A stretch of DNA of 64,000 bases from Sediminibacterium roseum (GCF_009939005.1 NZ_JAACJS010000015.1:684325-748324), one strand, 5' to 3'; shown: positions 1-8,882, numbered from the stretch's first letter. Numbers and translations are program-made. The notes: generated by a model not told the origin, from the sequence alone.

Positions 1-17
1 GGCACAATAATTATTCT

Positions 18-536
18 ATGAAACCAAAACAAATCCTGCCGGCTGTGGCGCTCCTGCTGCTCACAGCATGTACAAAGAACGATGCACCGGTAACCACCGC
101 CCCACCGGCGTTCAGCGCGGTGGTGAACAAGATCCCCACCAACTTTACAAACCCGGTAACGGCCACGTCGGAAAAGAACCCTTACACAGGAAATTATGAA
201 TTGAAGATATCCGGGGAGAACAAACTTACCAACGACAGCAGCATCCAGATCAGGTTCCTGGTTCCGGATTTTACATTGGCCAACCAGGTTTCTGCAACCT
301 ATACGCTGGACCCAAATTTTTACGGGAACTTCATCGAAACAAAAACCACCCCCACGTCCTGGAAAGCAAAACTGCACTACTTTCAGCAAGGGCAATTAGC
401 CGTTCAGCAAAATCCAGACAAAACACTGAGCGGAACTTTCCATTTCAAATATTTTCTCTGGGATCAATACGGCAACAAAACGGCAGAATATGAAATATTG
501 AATGGAAGCTTTTCAAATATCCCGATACACAAATAA
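18..536 (+). CDS. Hypothetical lipoprotein
   Basis: I do not recognise a family for this 172-residue protein. It starts with a short basic stretch, a hydrophobic run and a lipobox (LLTAC, Cys at about residue 18), so it is probably a signal-peptidase-II lipoprotein anchored in a membrane facing the periplasm. The rest is polar, rich in Thr, Asn and beta-prone segments, with no cysteines or catalytic motif that I can name. It lies 71 bases upstream of a toxin-antitoxin remnant on the same strand, with no sign of a shared function. The beginning of its upstream region is outside the window, so promoter and operon partners cannot be judged. Confidence 0.7.
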   Translation: MKPKQILPAVALLLLTACTKNDAPVTTAPPAFSAVVNKIPTNFTNPVTATSEKNPYTGNYELKISGENKLTNDSSIQIRFLVPDFTLANQVSATYTLDPNFYGNFIETKTTPTSWKAKLHYFQQGQLAVQQNPDKTLSGTFHFKYFLWDQYGNKTAEYEILNGSFSNIPIHK

Positions 537-607
537 GCAAAACAAGAAGCACGTTGGTGAAAATGTACTTTAAAAATTCATTTTGTAAATAATTTGTAAC
601 TTCGATT

Positions 608-910
608 ATGCACCAGTTTTCAGACCATATCGATAAAATCAAAGATATATGTTCATCTCATTCGGTGAAACATCTATTTGCGTTTGGGTCTGTTCTTACC
701 GATCGATTCAGCATTGGAAGTGATTTTGATTTACTCGTGGAATTTCTTCCTGTTCAACCAAGTGAATATGCTGACAATTATTATGACCTAAAATTTTCTT
801 TGGAGGAACTTTTGAAAAGAAAAGTCGATCTTTTGGAGGAAAAGGCTATAAAAAATCCATACTTCCTTCGGACAGTAGAAAAACAAAAAGCCCTTGTTTA
901 TGGACAATGA
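608..910 (+). CDS. MntA-like minimal nucleotidyltransferase (antitoxin of a HEPN/MNT module)
   Basis: This 100-residue protein has the minimal nucleotidyltransferase signature GS-x10-DxD: FGS at about residues 26-28 and DFD at about 39-41, within GSDFDLLVEF. In the HEPN/MNT family such proteins neutralise a HepT-type HEPN toxin, in studied cases by AMPylating a tyrosine near its RNase motif. The 3' end overlaps the next reading frame by 11 bases (900-910), the usual translational coupling in this family. The antitoxin frame looks intact, but its partner is broken (see 900-1237). The family call is firm; whether the protein still has a role is unknown. Confidence 0.85.
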   Translation: MHQFSDHIDKIKDICSSHSVKHLFAFGSVLTDRFSIGSDFDLLVEFLPVQPSEYADNYYDLKFSLEELLKRKVDLLEEKAIKNPYFLRTVEKQKALVYGQ

Positions 911-1237
911 GGTTCGTACTTGGCTATTCGACATTTCCAAAGCCATTTCTGAGATCGATTCTTTCTTTGACTCAACCCCAAAAACATTTGCCGGCTATCA
1001 AAACGACCTTCGCACCCGTAGAGCTGTGAGAGAAATATTGAAATTATTGGAGAGGCATTGAACCGAATTCTTTCCACTTTTCCTGAGATTCAGATTTCAA
1101 ATTCGCGAAGAATTGTTGACACACGAAATAGGATTATTCATGGATACGACAGTGTATCTGATGAGATTATTTAGAGTATAATAATTAAATACCTTCCTGT
1201 TTTGAAATCAGAGGTTGAAACGCTCCTAAATTCCTAG
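900..1237 (+). pseudogene. Broken HepT-like HEPN toxin (DUF86 family), frameshift plus internal stop
   Basis: Translation from ATG 900 gives a typical DUF86 N-terminus (WLFDISKAI, about residues 8-16) that stops at TGA 1059-1061. Moving one frame at about 1027-1028, as if one base were lost, restores the family text: RNIEIIGEALNRIL and then RNRIIHGYD. The latter contains the HEPN RNase motif R-x4-H plus the G-Y whose tyrosine is the usual AMPylation target. A second lesion is an in-frame TAG at 1172-1174, at a spot where a Trp codon (TGG) would fit. The restored frame then runs to TAG 1235-1237. Two independent lesions argue for a decayed gene and against a single sequencing error. Confidence 0.82.
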
Positions 1238-1495
1238 CACTGCCACCAACATTGGGTTTTGCAAAAGTCGGGCTGCAGTATCTGGCCCATCAGCTTTTGA
1301 ATTTGTGGGTGGACAGCAATAATTTGGCTTCAGTTAATTGGGTCTGCAGTGGCCAAGCCAGCAGTGAGATCACAGATGACCCAAACTTCGCAAAGCCATT
1401 AACGAACTACGAAGTGGAACCGCAAGCACAAGAAGGAATTAATGTCAGCTGCAAGTTATCTTGAATTCCGCGATTCGTAGTTCGTACTTTATCAT

Positions 1496-3226
1496 TTAGT
1501 TTTTCAAATTCATCTCCTCTATAATCGCCTTGATCTTGTTTTCGAGTTCGGCAAACTTTGCGTCGAAATCTTCTTTCTTTTCGAGTTTTGTATTCACGCT
1601 GAAATAAAATTTGATCTTGGGTTCTGTACCCGATGGGCGCGCTGAAATTTTGGTTCCGTCTGCTGTGATGAACTGGAGTACGTTGCTTTTCGGCAGATCG
1701 ATCTTCCAGGTTTCGCCCGTTGCGAGGTTGGTTCCCTGTTGCAGTTGGTAATCCAGCAAAGTGGTAACCTGTGCCCCTGAAATGGTTTTCGGCGGGTTGC
1801 TGCGGTAGCCCTCCATCATATCGGCAATCTCTTTCTGGCCGTTCATTCCCTTCTTTGTGATGCTGATCAGGTTCTCGTAATAGAAACCGTATTTGATGTA
1901 CAGCTCGATCATTTTATCAAACAGGGTCTTTCCCTGGTTCTTTTCATAAGCTGCCATCTCGCACATCAACGCCACCGCGCTCACGGCATCCTTATCGCGG
2001 ATCTGGTTGCCGATCATCAAACCAAAACTTTCTTCACCACCGATCACATAATTCTTTTGTCCGTCGAGCTCCTTTATTTTTTCCGCGATCCATTTGAAAC
2101 CGGTAAGTACATTGTAGCAGGCAACATTGTTCTGTTTGGCCACTTCGTTGATCATTTCCGTAGTAACGATAGTGGTTATGACCATATCCTCCGGCCGCGC
2201 AATGCCTTTCGCTTTGCGCGCTTCCATCATGTAACTGAAAGCGAGTACGGCGGTCTGGTTGCCGTTCATTAAAACCCATTCGCCTTTGTGGTTTTTTACG
2301 CCGATGCCCACGCGGTCTGCATCAGGGTCCGTTCCCAATAAAATATCGGCATCCAGTTCCTTTGCTTTTTTCAAACCGATGCTCATCGTTTCAGCTTCTT
2401 CAGGGTTTGGATAGTTTACCGTTGGAAAATTCCCGTTCGGTGTTACCTGTTCTGAAACAATGGTAACATTGGTAAACCCAAAGCGCTTCAATGTTTCCGG
2501 CACCAGCATGATGCCCGTGCCGTGAATGGGCGTGTATACGATCTTAAGGTCGTGCTGTTTGCTGATCACATCCGGGTAAACGCTCAGCTCTTTTACCATG
2601 TCGATGTACTTCGCATCCATATCGGTGCCGATGAGTGTGATGTTCGCACTACCGCCATCCCACTTCACTTCGTTTACGTCTTTGATGGCCTCTACTTCCG
2701 CGATCACATTTTTATCGTGCGGGGGAACAAGCTGTCCGCCGTCGTTCCAATACGCTTTGTATCCATTGTATTCCTTCGGGTTGTGAGAGGCTGTACAAAC
2801 CACGCCGCCTTTGCACCCCAGTGTCCTGATCGCAAAACTCAGCTCCGGGGTGGGCCGCAGCGATTCGAACAGGAAGACCTTAAAACCATTCGCAGCAAAA
2901 ACATTTGCCGTGGTTTCTGCAAAGAAACGGCTGTTGTTGCGGCTGTCGTGCGCAATGGCGAGCTTCACTTCTTCGTTACCATATGTTTTCCTGAGGTAAT
3001 TGGCGAATCCCTGTGTGGCCATGCCAATGGTGTATTTGTTGATGCGGTTGGTTCCTATGCCCATGATGCCTCGCAGGCCACCTGTACCGAACTCGAGGTT
3101 CTGGTAAAATGCATCTGCAAGTTCATCAGGGTTTTCGTTCTGTAACCTGCTGATCGCGTCTTTTGTATCCTGGTCGTAATTACCGTTAACCCACACGTTG
3201 ATCCTCTCCTGAATGGAAGCGTCCAT
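1496..3226 (-). CDS. Phospho-sugar mutase (phosphoglucomutase/phosphomannomutase family)
   Basis: This is a 576-residue cytoplasmic alpha-D-phosphohexomutase, which interconverts hexose 1- and 6-phosphates. The diagnostic loops are all present: the phosphoserine loop TASHNP (about 145-150, catalytic Ser147), the Mg-binding loop DPDADR (about 300-305), the sugar-specificity loop GGEESFG (about 396-402) and the phosphate-binding loop RPSGTEPK (about 530-537). The length fits the PgcA-like group that acts on glucose and sometimes mannose phosphates; sequence reading alone does not settle which. The gene stands alone, transcribed away from the plus-strand gene that starts at 3337. Confidence 0.93.
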   Translation of the reverse strand: MDASIQERINVWVNGNYDQDTKDAISRLQNENPDELADAFYQNLEFGTGGLRGIMGIGTNRINKYTIGMATQGFANYLRKTYGNEEVKLAIAHDSRNNSRFFAETTANVFAANGFKVFLFESLRPTPELSFAIRTLGCKGGVVCTASHNPKEYNGYKAYWNDGGQLVPPHDKNVIAEVEAIKDVNEVKWDGGSANITLIGTDMDAKYIDMVKELSVYPDVISKQHDLKIVYTPIHGTGIMLVPETLKRFGFTNVTIVSEQVTPNGNFPTVNYPNPEEAETMSIGLKKAKELDADILLGTDPDADRVGIGVKNHKGEWVLMNGNQTAVLAFSYMMEARKAKGIARPEDMVITTIVTTEMINEVAKQNNVACYNVLTGFKWIAEKIKELDGQKNYVIGGEESFGLMIGNQIRDKDAVSAVALMCEMAAYEKNQGKTLFDKMIELYIKYGFYYENLISITKKGMNGQKEIADMMEGYRSNPPKTISGAQVTTLLDYQLQQGTNLATGETWKIDLPKSNVLQFITADGTKISARPSGTEPKIKFYFSVNTKLEKKEDFDAKFAELENKIKAIIEEMNLKN

Positions 3227-3323
3227 AGTATAATTTTTAAATCGTCCTCAATCAAACAGCAAGTTTATGAATATTTTTTGCATTTTCAACCAACCATAAC
3301 CCCGCGCCGTCGATTTACTGGTG

Positions 3324-3331
3324 TAAGTTTG
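3324..3331 (+). promoter_or_regulatory. Bacteroidota -7 promoter box TAAGTTTG
   Basis: TAAGTTTG matches the Bacteroidota -7 consensus TAnnTTTG exactly. It ends only five bases before the GTG start codon at 3337, so transcription would begin at or within a few bases of the start codon. I see no clear -33 TTTG at the expected spacing. Confidence 0.45.
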
Positions 3332-3336
3332 GCGAA

Positions 3337-4302
3337 GTGAACAAACTGCTGCTGATACTAACTGTTTTTTGCTGCCCCGCGCTGTATGGCCAGGATAGCG
3401 CTGCCGCAGCGGCCCGCCTCCATGCTTCTGCAGATACCGCCTTGTATTCCTCCCTTCCCAATAAAAAACGCGTACGCGCCGCTGCAGCAACAAGTATGGC
3501 ACTGTACGCCGGCGCCATCGTTGCCCTTTCCGATGCATGGTACAAAAACTATGCGCAGACGGCTTTTCATTTTTTTAACGACAACAGCGGATGGCTGCAG
3601 GTAGACAAGGCGGGCCATGTATACAGTGCATACAACCTTACCCGACTCAACAATGGCTTATGGCAATGGGCGGGTGTTCCGCACAGGAAGCGGGTCTGGA
3701 TCAGTGGATTGAGCAGCACGGCATTTCTTACTGCGATAGAAGTGCTCGACGGCCTCTCGGAGGGATGGGGCTTCAGCCTCGGCGATCTCGGCGCAGACAT
3801 CGCCGGCAGCGGCCTTTATATGGCGCAGGAACTGGTTTGGAATGAACAAAGGGTGCAGCTGAAATTTTCATTTCACCGCAACAACTACACCGACCCTTCG
3901 CTGCGTACCCGCGCGAACGAGATGTTTGGCAACGCTGCGCTTGAAAGGATATTGAAAGATTACAACGGGCAAACCTATTGGGCAAGCATCAATCTTAAAT
4001 CGTTCTATAAAAGATCAAATCTTCCCGAATGGCTGAACATCGCGATCGGTTACGGTGCAGAAGGGATGTTTGGCGGCACAGACAATATTGCGGAAGACAA
4101 AAACGGCAACATCATCTTCAACCGCAGCGATGTGCCGCGTTACCGGCAATGGTATATCGCTCCCGACATCGATCTGACAAAGATCAGGACCAAAAGTAAA
4201 TTTCTGAAAACCGCTTTTTCCGTGATCAATTCATTGAAGTTCCCGTCGCCGTCCATCGGTTTTTCGAAACGGGGAATCGAGTGGAACTGGTTGCATTTTT
4301 AA
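3337..4302 (+). CDS. DUF2279-like YfiM family protein, exported
   Basis: This 321-residue protein starts with GTG, because no ATG precedes the signal sequence (MNKLLLILTVFCCPALYGQ, predicted cleavage after about residue 19). The region around WLQVDKAGHVYSAYNLTR (about 86-103) resembles the DUF2279/YfiM family of predicted periplasmic lipoproteins of unknown role. Further hydrophobic segments at about 55-70 and 115-150 suggest it is membrane associated. The C-terminal half carries beta-rich repeats typical of Bacteroidota envelope proteins. Its neighbours are on the opposite strand, so there is no operon context. The family assignment is moderate and the function is unknown. Confidence 0.65.
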   Translation: MNKLLLILTVFCCPALYGQDSAAAAARLHASADTALYSSLPNKKRVRAAAATSMALYAGAIVALSDAWYKNYAQTAFHFFNDNSGWLQVDKAGHVYSAYNLTRLNNGLWQWAGVPHRKRVWISGLSSTAFLTAIEVLDGLSEGWGFSLGDLGADIAGSGLYMAQELVWNEQRVQLKFSFHRNNYTDPSLRTRANEMFGNAALERILKDYNGQTYWASINLKSFYKRSNLPEWLNIAIGYGAEGMFGGTDNIAEDKNGNIIFNRSDVPRYRQWYIAPDIDLTKIRTKSKFLKTAFSVINSLKFPSPSIGFSKRGIEWNWLHF

Positions 4303-4367
4303 GAGGGCCCGCATCAGCTGAAAGCAGCCACAACCGGGGTTTGGCATTGCTACACACGGCATGCGCC

Positions 4368-4868
4368 CTACACAATGTACGCACCTGAAACAACGTCCCC
4401 TTCCACTTCAACATTGATGTGTTCCTGGATGGTAGTGGCTACAGACAGCCCTACATAATCGGGGCTGACGGGGAACAATTTGTGCATCCGCTCAACCAGC
4501 ACAAATGTCTGGATGCTTTTTGGATGGAAATCAAGCAAGGGCTTTAATGCATACAGCAATGTGCGCCCGCTGTTGGTCACATCATCAATGATCACCACGT
4601 GCAACCCATCGAAATTGATCTTTTCGCTGAGCTCAACGGTGGTGGGATGCGTTTTATCCATGGAAACCGAGATCACCTTCACATCATTGGGCACATCGTT
4701 TTTCAGCAGTGCGGCGGCCTTTTGGGCGATCACCGTGCCGCTGTTGCGTATTCCGATCAGTACCACTGGCGAATCATCACCACTCAGGTGCTCGGCAAGT
4801 TCGAGCGACATGCGCTGTAATTTCTGCTCGGCGCCTTCTTTGTTGAGGATGTAGTTTTTATCGGGCAT
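4368..4868 (-). CDS. Phosphoribosyltransferase (PyrR/Hpt-like)
   Basis: A 166-residue type I phosphoribosyltransferase. The PRPP-binding loop is clear at about residues 91-104 (VVIIDDVTNSGRT), with the two acidic residues followed by the small-residue turn that binds ribose 5-phosphate. An upstream loop GIRNSGTVIAQK (about 39-50) fits the PPi-binding loop. Length and layout resemble PyrR and hypoxanthine phosphoribosyltransferase relatives. Bacteroidota genomes carry such a stand-alone copy in addition to the purine salvage enzyme, so I do not assign a base specificity. The neighbouring gene on the plus strand converges on it with a 65-base gap. Confidence 0.8.
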   Translation of the reverse strand: MPDKNYILNKEGAEQKLQRMSLELAEHLSGDDSPVVLIGIRNSGTVIAQKAAALLKNDVPNDVKVISVSMDKTHPTTVELSEKINFDGLHVVIIDDVTNSGRTLLYALKPLLDFHPKSIQTFVLVERMHKLFPVSPDYVGLSVATTIQEHINVEVEGDVVSGAYIV

Positions 4869-5027
4869 GTGCGTGTTTTGAGGATCAAAAATACGGGAAT
4901 GGGGTTAAACCGTTACGAGTGAGCTGCGGGAAGAAAATACCGTGTTCCGCGAACCAACACTTTTTCAGCTGCGGTGCCATTCCTGCAATGGCGATACTTC
5001 ACTATCTTAGCAAAATAACTGGTGGCT

Positions 5028-6344
5028 ATGCATTATTTACAGCAGATCGGATTTGTATTGCTTGCAGCGATTGCAACATGGATGTTTGCCAAAAAGATCG
5101 GCGGGATCAGGCGTAATATTTTGTTGGGTAAAGACGAGAACCTCAACGACCAACCCGCCAAACGCTGGCGCAATTTGCTGCTGCTTGCCCTGGGCCAAAA
5201 GAAAATGTTCAAAAACCCGCTGGTGGCCGTCATGCACCTGGTGATCTATGCCGGCTTTATCATCATCAATCTGGAAGTGCTTGAGATCGTGCTGGATGGC
5301 ATCTTCGGCACGCACCGCCTGTTTGCACCAGTGCTCGGCAGCCTATACAACTGGCTGATCAATGGTTTTGAATTTTTAGCGGTGGGAGTGATCCTTGTCT
5401 GCGTCGTTTTCCTGGCCAGGAGAAACATCATCAGGTTAAAACGTTTCATCAGCAGGGACCTGGATGGATGGCCACGCAGCGACGCAAATTACATCCTGTT
5501 TACCGAGATCGTACTTATGTCGCTGTTCTTAACAATGAACGCAGTGGATCAAACGCTGCAGCTTCGCGGCAATGAACATTATCACCAGACAGGTGCATTC
5601 CTTTTCTCACATTTACTTACGCCATTGTTCAACGGTATGAGCGATGGAACGCTGGTTGCAATTGAACGGACCGCATGGTGGCTGCACATCGCCGGTATTT
5701 TTGCGTTCCTGAATTACCTGCCCTACTCAAAACACCTGCACATACTGCTCGCATTTCCGAACGCTTATTATACACGGCTTGAACCGCAGGGCAAGATGAA
5801 GAATATGCCAGCTGTACAGAACGAAGTATTGTATGCCATGCAACCCGAAACCGCACCCGCCGACGCTGCACCTCCGGCGCATTTCGGCGCAAAAGATATT
5901 TTTGAACTGAGCTGGAAAAACCTGCTCGACGCTTACAGTTGTACAGAATGCGGAAGATGTACGGCCGCATGCCCGGCAAACATCACAGGAAAAAAACTGA
6001 GCCCGAGGAAAATAATGATGTCGACCCGCGACCGCATGGAAGACGTAGGCGCGAACATCGACCTCAACAAGGCATTTGTTGCCGATAGCAAAACCTTGCT
6101 GCACGATTACATCAGTGTAGAAGAACTGCGCGCGTGTACCACCTGCAACGCCTGCGTGGAAGCGTGCCCGGTAAGCATTTCACCACTGGAGATCATCCTC
6201 GAGCTGCGCCGTTCGCTCATCATGGAAGAAAGCAATGCACCGCAGGAATGGAACGGAACATTCAGCAACATCGAAAACAACTTTGCACCGTGGAAATTTT
6301 CGCCAGACGACAGGGACAGGTGGGCGGTTGAATTGAACGCATGA
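5028..6344 (+). CDS. Membrane-anchored 4Fe-4S protein (heterodisulfide-reductase-like electron transfer subunit)
   Basis: About 438 residues. The N-terminal half has several membrane segments (around residues 5-20, 70-95, 110-135, 165-180 and 215-235), similar to the cytochrome-b-like part of HdrE/NarI-type proteins. The C-terminal third has two ferredoxin-type clusters, CTECGRCTAACP (about 305-316) and CTTCNACVEACP (about 369-380). It probably passes electrons between a membrane pool and a soluble partner, likely the CCG-domain protein at 7527, since this pair is often adjacent in Bacteroidota. An in-frame GTG lies at 5022; I chose the ATG at 5028. The substrate is unknown. Confidence 0.85.
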   Translation: MHYLQQIGFVLLAAIATWMFAKKIGGIRRNILLGKDENLNDQPAKRWRNLLLLALGQKKMFKNPLVAVMHLVIYAGFIIINLEVLEIVLDGIFGTHRLFAPVLGSLYNWLINGFEFLAVGVILVCVVFLARRNIIRLKRFISRDLDGWPRSDANYILFTEIVLMSLFLTMNAVDQTLQLRGNEHYHQTGAFLFSHLLTPLFNGMSDGTLVAIERTAWWLHIAGIFAFLNYLPYSKHLHILLAFPNAYYTRLEPQGKMKNMPAVQNEVLYAMQPETAPADAAPPAHFGAKDIFELSWKNLLDAYSCTECGRCTAACPANITGKKLSPRKIMMSTRDRMEDVGANIDLNKAFVADSKTLLHDYISVEELRACTTCNACVEACPVSISPLEIILELRRSLIMEESNAPQEWNGTFSNIENNFAPWKFSPDDRDRWAVELNA

Positions 6345-6433
6345 ACAGCGGGAAAAATGACCAGTGAGTAAGGGAACTTGCGGAACCTGATATGCTCGTC
6401 CAGGAAAACAATTGTGAACCTTTTTTCTTACCA

Positions 6434-6763
6434 ATGAAATTCAGTCCATTTCCTTTTTCCATTACCGATTTTGCGGAAGTTGAACCCGAGATCAAAACAG
6501 GCGCCACCGGCACTGCGGAATGGAGGATCATCTACAGGGACGATGTGCGCATCCGCCTCGTTACTTACTCTCCCAATTACCTCGCCGACCACTGGTGCGA
6601 GAAAGGGCATATCATCTTCTGCATCGAAGGGGAAATGGAAACAGAACTGGCAGACGGCACAAAACACATCCTCACAAAAAACAACATGTACACCGTAGGG
6701 GATGGAAGTGATGCGCACAGGACCTTCAGTGAAAAAGGTTGCCGGTTGTTTATTGTAGACTAA
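6434..6763 (+). CDS. DHCW-motif cupin-fold protein
   Basis: A 109-residue single-domain cupin. The central ADHWCEKGHIIFCIEGEMETEL stretch (about residues 54-75) carries the DHxC-type metal motif that names the DHCW cupin group, followed by the second cupin motif around YTVGDGSDAHR (about 89-99). Members are small cytoplasmic beta-barrels with no settled function. An upstream ATG at 6392 in the same frame would add 14 residues; I chose MKFSPFPF at 6434 because it matches the family length. The gene converges on the LysE gene with a one-base gap. Confidence 0.82.
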   Translation: MKFSPFPFSITDFAEVEPEIKTGATGTAEWRIIYRDDVRIRLVTYSPNYLADHWCEKGHIIFCIEGEMETELADGTKHILTKNNMYTVGDGSDAHRTFSEKGCRLFIVD

Positions 6764-6764
6764 A

Positions 6765-7394
6765 TCAGATAAAGGGCTGATAGATCATCCTCCACAACTG
6801 GATCAACGCGGTGATAATAAAGATCACACCCATGATCTTGTTCAGCGTCTTGTTACTTGTATTCATCTTCGACACAAGGAAATTGCCGCCGTGAATATAC
6901 ACAGCCAGCCCGGCCAGTGTTCCTCCACCCGCCCCTACTGTAAAAAAATCGAACGCTTTCATTTCAACAGGCAGCGCATGGGTTTGTATGAAGGTAGACG
7001 TCCATAAAAACCAGAAAGGAATCTGTACGGGGTTGAGGGCGCTCATCAACAGTCCCAGAACAAAACGGTTGAGCTTGTTGTTGAGCAGCAAAGCTTTCTT
7101 CTCTCCTTTCTGTTTGTTGGCTGAATGAAATGCAAGAACGCCGAGTACAAGGAACATGGCCACTGTAATCCATCCCAGCACCAGGAACCATGTGCGGTGT
7201 TTAACGATCCAGTCCATACCGGTGAGCGCAACCCGCAAATACACCATTTCAACAATGGCCACGCCAAATGCAAACTGCCAGGCTTTTTTGGCGCCTTCCT
7301 GGATGCAGATCTGGGTAGACGTAAAACTCATGTTCCCCAAAGGCAATTGGCCAAGAAAGCTGACGAGGAGCCCGAGGAGGAGGATGTAAATCAT
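6765..7394 (-). CDS. LysE family exporter
   Basis: A 209-residue inner-membrane protein with about six hydrophobic segments. It has the LysE/RhtB N-terminal pattern: a first helix, then GQLPLGNMSF (about 15-24, the conserved G-x-x-x-G-P/L-G stretch), then a charged loop and a second helix. The family exports amino acids or related small metabolites using the proton gradient. The substrate cannot be read from sequence. It lies on the opposite strand between two iron-sulfur protein genes and the cupin, and ends one base from the cupin stop, so it looks like an insertion into that neighbourhood. Confidence 0.85.
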   Translation of the reverse strand: MIYILLLGLLVSFLGQLPLGNMSFTSTQICIQEGAKKAWQFAFGVAIVEMVYLRVALTGMDWIVKHRTWFLVLGWITVAMFLVLGVLAFHSANKQKGEKKALLLNNKLNRFVLGLLMSALNPVQIPFWFLWTSTFIQTHALPVEMKAFDFFTVGAGGGTLAGLAVYIHGGNFLVSKMNTSNKTLNKIMGVIFIITALIQLWRMIYQPFI

Positions 7395-7526
7395 AGCGGA
7401 TGAAAATACAACAAGATCGTGAATCGCGAATGTTGAATGGAGGAACGCTTATCGTTGGGGCTGGGAACGATCGGCTATTCGCCGTTCACTCTCCAGTTTT
7501 CCTTATTTTCGTAAAAATCTTTCCTT

Positions 7527-8306
7527 ATGAAGGTGAACACAATGGCTGAGATGATGGCGAATGGCGAGACCCCGGATGTATTGTTCTGGGTGGGTTGCTC
7601 CGGCAGTTTCGACCAGCGTGCGCAGAAGATCACAAAGGCTTTTGCCACCATTCTCGATAAGGTTGGTTTCAAATATGCCATCCTCGGTAAAGAAGAGGCC
7701 TGCACCGGCGACCCGGCACGCAGGGCGGGAAACGAATTTCTGTTCCAGATGATGGCCTACCAGAACATCCAGGTGTTGAATGGATATGGTATCAAAAAGA
7801 TCGTTACCACCTGCCCGCACTGCTTCAACATATTGAAGAACGAATACCCCGAGCTGGGTGGCAATTACGAGGTGATACACCATACTACTTTGTTACAACA
7901 ACTCATCGACGAGGGAAAAATAAAAATGAAAGAAGGCGGCAGCTTCAAGGGCCGCAGGATTTCTTACCACGACAGCTGCTACCTCGGCCGCGCCAATTCC
8001 ATCTACGAGGCGCCGCGCAAAGTGCTGGAAGCGCTGGATGCCGAACTGGTAGAAATGAAACGCTGCCGTACCAACGGGCTCTGCTGCGGTGCAGGCGGCG
8101 CCCAGATGTTCAAAGAAGACGAGCCGGGCAACAAACGCATCAACATAGAACGCACCGATGAAGCGTTGGAAACCGGTGCATCGATTATCGCTTCCGCCTG
8201 CCCGTTTTGCAATACCATGCTCACAGACGGGGTAAAGAACCGCGAAAAAGAAGGGGATGTTGCCGTGATGGATGTTGCAGAGCTGGTGGCAGCAAGCATG
8301 CTGTAA
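7527..8306 (+). CDS. CCG-domain iron-sulfur protein (HdrD/GlpC/LutA-like)
   Basis: A 259-residue cytoplasmic protein made of two cysteine-rich CCG domains. The first contains VGCSGSFDQR (about 24-33), EEACTGDPARRAG (about 58-70) and CPHCFNIL (about 96-103). The second contains SYHDSCYLGR (about 148-157), GLCCGAGGAQMF (about 186-197) and CPFCNTML (about 223-230). Such domains hold a non-cubane 4Fe-4S cluster in heterodisulfide reductase and are also used in GlpC and lactate oxidation complexes. It is the likely soluble partner of the membrane 4Fe-4S protein at 5028. The substrate is unknown. A second ATG lies six codons in. Confidence 0.88.
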   Translation: MKVNTMAEMMANGETPDVLFWVGCSGSFDQRAQKITKAFATILDKVGFKYAILGKEEACTGDPARRAGNEFLFQMMAYQNIQVLNGYGIKKIVTTCPHCFNILKNEYPELGGNYEVIHHTTLLQQLIDEGKIKMKEGGSFKGRRISYHDSCYLGRANSIYEAPRKVLEALDAELVEMKRCRTNGLCCGAGGAQMFKEDEPGNKRINIERTDEALETGASIIASACPFCNTMLTDGVKNREKEGDVAVMDVAELVAASML

Positions 8307-8354
8307 CCCTGTATTCCCCCGGCACAAGCCCGTACGCAGGTGGCTCCTTTTTAC

Positions 8355-8362
8355 TAATTTTG
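8355..8362 (+). promoter_or_regulatory. Bacteroidota -7 promoter box TAATTTTG
   Basis: This is an exact TAnnTTTG match, only four bases before the ATG at 8367, which predicts a leaderless or nearly leaderless transcript. No good -33 TTTG is visible. Confidence 0.5.
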
Positions 8363-8366
8363 CTTT

Positions 8367-8882
8367 ATGAACCACTTCGAATACCACCACCTGATCCCAT
8401 CCGACTTTCACCCCTCCTCCCGCGTATGGATCTATCAATCCAACCGCTCATTCATGATCAGCGAGGCATTGGAAATGGAAGACATGATGAACGATTTTGT
8501 AGAGAACTGGAACAGCCACGGTGCAAAAGTAAAAGGGTATGCCAATCTTCTCTTCGCACAGTTTGTTGTGCTGATGGCAGATGAGACCGCCGCGGGCGTA
8601 AGCGGCTGCAGCACCGACAGCTCCGTGCGTCTTATCAAACAGATCGAAGAACGGTTCAAGGTGGATATGTTCAACAGGCAGAACCTGGCTTTTATTGTTA
8701 AAGAAAAAATACAGACCATCCCGCTTGCGCAGTTGAAATACGCGTTCGACAATAATTTCATCAATGCAGAAACGCCTTATTTCAATAACCTTGTGGCGAG
8801 CAAAGAAACATTGCTTACAGAATGGATGATCCCTGTTAAAGACAGCTGGCTCAAAACAAGATTGTCTATTCACCACGAATAA
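8367..8882 (+). CDS. Conserved Bacteroidota protein of unknown function
   Basis: A 171-residue soluble protein. It resembles a family often labelled 'ABC transporter ATPase' in Bacteroidota annotation, although I see no Walker A, Walker B or ABC signature, so that label looks unjustified. Recognisable stretches are RVWIYQSNRSF (about 20-30), a central VVLMADETAAGVSGCSTDSS (about 66-85) and a C-terminal ETLLTEWMIPVKDSWL. There is no signal peptide. It lies 60 bases after the CCG iron-sulfur gene on the same strand and has its own promoter-like box. The function is unknown. Confidence 0.75.
   Translation: MNHFEYHHLIPSDFHPSSRVWIYQSNRSFMISEALEMEDMMNDFVENWNSHGAKVKGYANLLFAQFVVLMADETAAGVSGCSTDSSVRLIKQIEERFKVDMFNRQNLAFIVKEKIQTIPLAQLKYAFDNNFINAETPYFNNLVASKETLLTEWMIPVKDSWLKTRLSIHHE

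Noticed and set aside
1252..1464. 70-residue open frame after the broken toxin
   Set aside because: No recognisable domain, no promoter box, composition unlike neighbours. It lies in a gap left by decayed sequence.
2522..3145. 207-residue open frame opposite the phosphohexomutase gene
   Set aside because: Shadow of a long, conserved coding region; similar antisense frames occur over trpF, parA, glmS and others.
5022..5027. GTG start for the membrane 4Fe-4S protein
   Set aside because: ATG at 5028 follows two codons later and is the more usual start; the protein is unaffected.
8367..8882. ABC transporter ATPase label
   Set aside because: No Walker A, Walker B or ABC signature is present, so the common database name looks wrong.
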